From positions 1-27,500 of the forward strand of contig CAJNDS010000088.1 of NCBI GenBank assembly GCA_905221605.1: 27,500 nucleotides of DNA, written 5' to 3'. Below the pieces are notes generated by a model, which searched no databases, was not told where the DNA came from, and saw only the letters and a program-made list of their open reading frames with translations. Within the stretch, counting starts at the first letter, position 1. Every line of letters starts with the position of its first letter. Source of the DNA: Symbiodinium natans (taxonomy: Eukaryota > Sar > Dinophyceae > Suessiales > Symbiodiniaceae). Both the position numbers and the translations under genes were made by a program. Below are positions 24,523-27,500 of the stretch, piece after piece.

Positions 24523-24970
24523 GGGGTTTAGGGTTTAGGGGTTTAGGGGGGTTTTTTTTTTTTTTTATTTAGGTGGTTTAGGGGTTAGGGGTTTAGGGTG
24601 TAGGGTTTAGGGTTCAGGGGTTCGGGGTTCAGGGGTTTGGGGTTTAGGGGGTTAGGGGTATTAAGGGGTTTAGGGGTTTTAGGGGTTTAGGGGGTTAGGG
24701 GTTTAGGGGTTTAGGGGTTTTAGGGGTTTAGGGGTTTAGGGGTTTAGGGGTTTAGGGGTTTAGGGGGTTAGGGGTTTAGGGGTTTAGGGGTTTAGGGGTT
24801 TAGGGGTTTAGGGGTTTAGGGGTTTAGGGGTTTAGGGGGGGGTTTAGGGGTTTAGGGGTTTAGGGGTTTAGGGGTTTAGGGGTTTAGGGGTTTAGGGGTT
24901 TAGGGGTTTAGGGGTTTAGGGGTTTAGGGGTTTAGGGGTTTAGGGGTTTAGGGGTTTAGGGGTTTAGGGG
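24523..24970 (+). repeat. TTTAGGGG octamer array
   Basis: More than fifty octamers, with a T-run at about 24551-24566 near the inversion point and occasional one-base length changes. Confidence 0.97.
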
Positions 24971-24983
24971 CTTAGCCTCTCAC

Positions 24984-25247
24984 AAGCAAGCTTCACAATT
25001 GAGCCGACACCCTGGCCGCGGGGCCCTGCGTCACCATTCGGGCCTTGCGAGATGAGTTCTACGTTTGGGTTGCTGACCGTTGGGAAACAAAGCGGTGATG
25101 GTAAGCAGCGTCTCACGCTTTTTGAATTGAGCATCTCCTTGTGCTTCTCCTCCTCTGCGGCCTTGGTTTGCCTCCTTCTCGGCTTGACGATTGCTTTGTT
25201 GAAGTCAATGGCTTCATTCAACAGGCACACGATGCGCTCCAATTCCC
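24984..25247 (-). CDS. Helical, Lys/Glu-rich coding segment
   Basis: Acceptor AGCAGCTCCAG|G, then an open frame (includes ELERIVCLLNEAIDFNKAIV and AAEEEKHKEMLNSK) to donor GTGAGAGG. Upstream, another frame reads LLHRQIQEAEQLQG, which looks like the same helix displaced by one base: either a frameshift, or an exon end with its intron unrecognised. An internal intron from GTGAGACG to CTCGCAAG is possible. Coiled-coil-like; family unknown. Confidence 0.5.
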
Positions 25248-25429
25248 CTGGAGCTGCTCTGCTTCCTGAATCTGCCTGTGCAGAAGCATCGTTTCAGCAG
25301 AGCCCTTAAACCTGCTGAAACCCCCTTAGAGCCCGCTTAAAGCCGCCTTAAAGGCCCCCTAAAGCCCTAAAGCCCTAAAGCCCTAAAGCCCGGAACCTCG
25401 AACTCTGAACTCCAAGCCCTGGATCTCTA

Positions 25430-25570
25430 TCTAAGGGTAGTTACATGGTCCCTTAAACGGGCACCCCTTATTTTGCCCTCATACACCCTATATAACCCAA
25501 GGGCACATACTTCAGAACCCCCTAAAGGAGGCAAGAAGCCATATTAAGGGACCGTATAGCTACCCTTAGA
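25430..25570. mobile_element. 141-bp MITE-like element
   Basis: Terminal inverted repeats of 27 bp: 25430-25456 (starting TCTAAGGGTAGTTACATGGT) against the reverse complement of 25544-25570 (starting TCTAAGGGTAGCTATACGGT), 24 of 27 identical. The left end also matches 16677-16703 at 25 of 27. No clear target duplication. The centre shares modules with 23690-23725 and, inverted, with 27380-27440. Confidence 0.75.
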
Positions 25571-25763
25571 CCTCCAGAGTTTCACAGCTCAGGGTTTTCT
25601 AGCGGGTTTTGGGTTTTCTTTGGGGGGCGGCCTGGGGGTGTTAGTGTTTTTCGGGCAAGGAGTTAGGGGGGCTTTTGGAGTTGTTAGGGTTTTTTTGGGG
25701 CCCGGGTACGGTGGCGGGCACATTTTAGGGGGTTGAGGGCTCTAGGCCGAACACTGAAATCTA
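25571..25763. other. Unassigned spacer
   Basis: G/T-rich sequence ending in the left copy (25742-25763) of a 22-bp duplicated segment. No exon seen. Confidence 0.35.
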
Positions 25764-25848
25764 AACCCTAAACCCTAGACCCTAAACCCTAAACCCTAAA
25801 CCCTAAACCCTAAACCCTAAACCGCTTTAGGCCGAACTCTGAAATCTA
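25742..25848. repeat. CCCTAAA array flanked by a 22-bp direct repeat
   Basis: CTAGGCCGAACACTGAAATC (then TA) at 25742-25763 and TTAGGCCGAACTCTGAAATC (then TA) at 25827-25848 bracket about eight CCCTAAA units. Confidence 0.85.
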
Positions 25849-25866
25849 CGCGGGGTGAGTCCAGTC

Positions 25867-25902
25867 CTCTGGCGACCAGTGGCGCTGGTAGGGACGCGAA
25901 GC
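25867..25902 (-). CDS. Weak exon candidate
   Basis: Acceptor ACGTCGAG|G, 12 codons (ASRPYQRHWSPE), with a GA donor |GACTGG. A longer open frame on the same strand (includes RRGFASLPAPLVARGLDSP) competes. Confidence 0.28.
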
Positions 25903-25964
25903 CTCGACGTGCCAGGGGGGTGACGAGGGAAACTTGAGGGTCTTGGGCTTAGGGCTCCTGTGTA

Positions 25965-26216
25965 GGGTTAGGGTTTAGGGTTTAGGGTTTAGGGTTTAGG
26001 GTTTAGGGTTTAGGGTTTAGGGTTTAGGGTTTAGGGTTTTTGGGTTTTGGGCTTTAGGGCTTTAGGGCTTTAGGGTTTTAGGGTTTTAGGGTTTTAGGGT
26101 TTTAGGGTTTTAGGGTTTTAGGGTTTTAGGGTTTTAGGGTTTTAGGGTTTTAGGGCTTTAGGGCTTCAGGACTTTAGGGTTTAGGGCTTTAGGGTTTTTG
26201 GGTTTTAGGGCTTTAG
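25965..26216 (+). repeat. TTTAGGG array switching to TTTTAGGG
   Basis: About ten heptamers to 26037, then more than twenty TTTTAGGG octamers with GGGCTTTA variants. The change of unit is abrupt. Confidence 0.96.
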
Positions 26217-26335
26217 GGCTTCATGAGGGTTAAGGTTTTGGCATCTAGGGGGGTTTAGGGGGTTCGCGTTGAGGCGGTTAAGGGGGCTTGGGGTTGAAGG
26301 CCTTAACCCTAAACCCTAAACCCTAAACCCTAAGC

Positions 26336-26364
26336 TGCGGCACATCGAGGAATTTGTATGGCTC
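26336..26364 (-). CDS. Small exon candidate
   Basis: Acceptor ACCTGATTGACTTCAG|G has a good branch/pyrimidine context, followed by 29 nt and GC donor |GCTTAGGG. Two frames are open (EPYKFLDVP or AIQIPRCAA). The second is in phase with 26474-26507. Confidence 0.35.
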
Positions 26365-26473
26365 CTGAAGTCAATCAGGTTGAAAATCCCACGGTGCCCT
26401 TGCGTTGGCGGGAGGGTCTGCCAAGGGTTTATTTAGGGTTTAGGGTTTAGGGTTTAGGGTGTAGGGTTGGCAC

Positions 26474-26507
26474 CTTCTTCCCAGTCTCGTAGAATCTCGT
26501 CAACAGC
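26474..26507 (-). CDS. Small exon candidate
   Basis: Acceptor TAGGGCCTAG|G, 11 codons (AVDEILRDWEE) plus one base, donor GTGCCA. Confidence 0.42.
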
Positions 26508-26624
26508 CTAGGCCCTAAGCCCAAACCTGAAAAAAACCCTCAACTCGGGGCGTTCCCTCTTATACTAACAGTCCTGACTGGGGATTCTGATAGGGAGTTC
26601 TATACTCACGATTAAGGACTGCTA

Positions 26625-26673
26625 TAAACCCTAAACCCTAAACCCTAAACCCTAAACCCTAAACCCTAAACCC
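26625..26673 (-). repeat. CCCTAAA array
   Basis: Seven units, flanked by ATTAAGGA on both sides (26611-26618 and 26675-26682). Confidence 0.93.
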
Positions 26674-26702
26674 AATTAAGGAGGAGCATGCCAACCCTAA
26701 AC

Positions 26703-26792
26703 GTTTCTTCCTTCGAAGCAAATCTTGCAGCATTTGTTTTTGCGAATGGCAGCCACACGCGTACGAAGCACTGCACACGTCTTGGCCAGGGT
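26703..26792 (-). CDS. Exon candidate ending at a telomeric donor
   Basis: Donor AAC|GTTTAGGG. Upstream, all three frames are open. One reads KTLAKTCAVLRTRVAAIRKN then KCCKICFEGRN, whose CKICFEG resembles the first half of a RING-HC domain; others read QMLQDLLRRKK or FVRVWLPFAKTNAARF. The frame, the acceptor and hence any RING assignment are unresolved. Confidence 0.4.
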
Positions 26793-26800
26793 CTTACCCA

Positions 26801-26852
26801 GGTTTAGGGTTTAGGGTTCAGGGTTCAGGGTTTAGGGTTTAGGGTTTAGGGT
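26801..26852 (+). repeat. TTTAGGG tract
   Basis: Seven units with two TTCAGGG variants. Confidence 0.92.
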
Positions 26853-27007
26853 TATACCTTTACCCGGAACCTGAAACACTTAGCCAAACACACCGTCGAC
26901 AAAGCTCCTGCAAGCCCAAAGCAAAATCCCCGCCCCTAAGCCCCAAACCCTAAACATCCCTAAGCCCTAGACTACAACACCCTGTAACAACCAACCCCTA
27001 GAACATC

Positions 27008-27112
27008 CTGGAACCCTAACCCCTAAACCCTAAACCCTAAACCCTGAACCCTGAACCCTGAACCCTAAACCCTAAACCCTAAACCCCAGCCCAAAACCCT
27101 AAACCCTGGGGC
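27008..27112 (-). repeat. CCCTAAA array
   Basis: About twelve units with three CCCTGAA variants in a row. Confidence 0.94.
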
Positions 27113-27153
27113 CTTCACACTCTACTCTAAACCCCGAAACACCCGTGCCCTAC

Positions 27154-27227
27154 CTGCTGGACCCAACACCCTGCCACGCTTTTTCTTCGGCTCCATGGAA
27201 TTCAGCTCCAAGAAGACCCTTGATCTC
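27154..27227 (-). CDS. Strong isolated exon
   Basis: Acceptor AGCCTATAG|G, 24 codons (EIKGLLGAEFHGAEEKAWQG then VGSS) plus two bases, donor CAG|GTAGGG. In another frame the same DNA reads MEPKKKRGRV, which mimics a nuclear localisation signal, but that frame does not use the splice sites as well. Confidence 0.52.
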
Positions 27228-27500
27228 CTATAGGCTTTCTATGGGGCGGAGGGCCACCATAAGCTGAAACTCTAAAACCCTGAACCCGAAACCCGAAACC
27301 CTAAGAGCCACAAAGCGCCAAAAAACAAAGAACTGGGCCCTATCATCTAAGGGTTGTACCTTGGACCCTTCAGGTTGTACCCTTGGGTTTTGGGGAACCT
27401 GTTTCAAAATCCTCAGGGTAGTATAAGGGCCATATTAGGAGTACACTCTGGGGAAACTTGAGGGGTACGAGTCTTAGCTTCCCTTGAGGGTTTAACCCTA
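27228..27500. other. Right-edge spacer
   Basis: Degenerate CCCTAAA units to about 27305. 27347-27450 resembles a diverged relative of the 25430 element (TCTAAGGGTTGTACC end, CCCTTGGGTTTTGG module). Confidence 0.4.

Noticed and set aside
26703-26792. Firm RING-finger annotation from CKICFEG
   Set aside because: All three frames are open and the second half of a RING domain was not found in neighbouring islands.
27154-27227. PKKKRGRV as a nuclear localisation signal
   Set aside because: It lies in a frame other than the one supported by the splice sites.
1-27500. True chromosome end
   Set aside because: Telomeric tracts alternate in orientation throughout and are separated by other sequence; no terminal array reaches either edge of the window.

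Overview
This is a eukaryotic nuclear window dominated by telomere-type DNA. Dozens of (TTTAGGG)n and (CCCTAAA)n tracts in alternating orientation, plus several variant arrays, are separated by short islands of ordinary sequence. There is no bacterial-style gene layout, no tRNA or rRNA, no CRISPR array and no transposase ORF. TTTAGGG is the telomere unit of plants and of several alveolates. Possible GC and GA 5' splice sites beside GT ones, and tiny exons, fit a dinoflagellate or related alveolate better than a plant. That assignment is inference.

Long single-frame ORFs in this window are mostly artefacts: repeats whose unit is not a multiple of three stay open in every frame. When the islands are read on the minus strand with splice sites, many become short exons with acceptors ending in AG and GT/GC/GA donors. 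Two multi-exon models result. Gene B (about 18161-20286, minus) is compact: ten exons, introns of about 45-300 nt, no telomeric repeats, a candidate ATG and a candidate TAA, about 323 codons in frame. Gene A (about 2273-13437, minus) has up to twenty exons of 30-132 nt totalling 410 in-frame codons, and nearly all its introns contain telomere-type repeats. I recognise neither protein family. Isolated exon candidates also lie at 13.7-18.1 kb and 20.6-27.3 kb. All splice sites were chosen by eye, some because they keep the frame, so the models need transcript data.

Layout from left to right: 1-630, coding-like minus-strand sequence; 930-1530, a degenerate AAGTG-type repeat; 1.7-5.9 kb, telomeric tracts holding the 3' exons of gene A; 5.9-7.7 kb, G/C hairpins, a 31-bp degenerate repeat, 0.9 kb of AT microsatellite and a 16-bp minisatellite, all in one predicted 2.6-kb intron; 7811-8450, a 640-bp terminal-inverted-repeat element that interrupts a telomeric tract; 8.5-13.4 kb, the 5' part of gene A; 13.4-17.9 kb, isolated exons, foldback elements and variant arrays; 17.9-20.3 kb, gene B and one further exon; 20.3-27.5 kb, long arrays, a 500-bp element with repeated TATCGTT, small inverted-repeat elements and more isolated exons.

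The main observation is that telomere-type repeats appear to be intron material. Several introns carry TTTAGGG near the 5' end and CCCTAAA near the 3' end, so the RNA could fold and bring the splice sites together. One predicted intron (3426-3650) is a telomeric palindrome bounded by a 19-bp duplication of exon sequence, as expected for intron gain by insertion.
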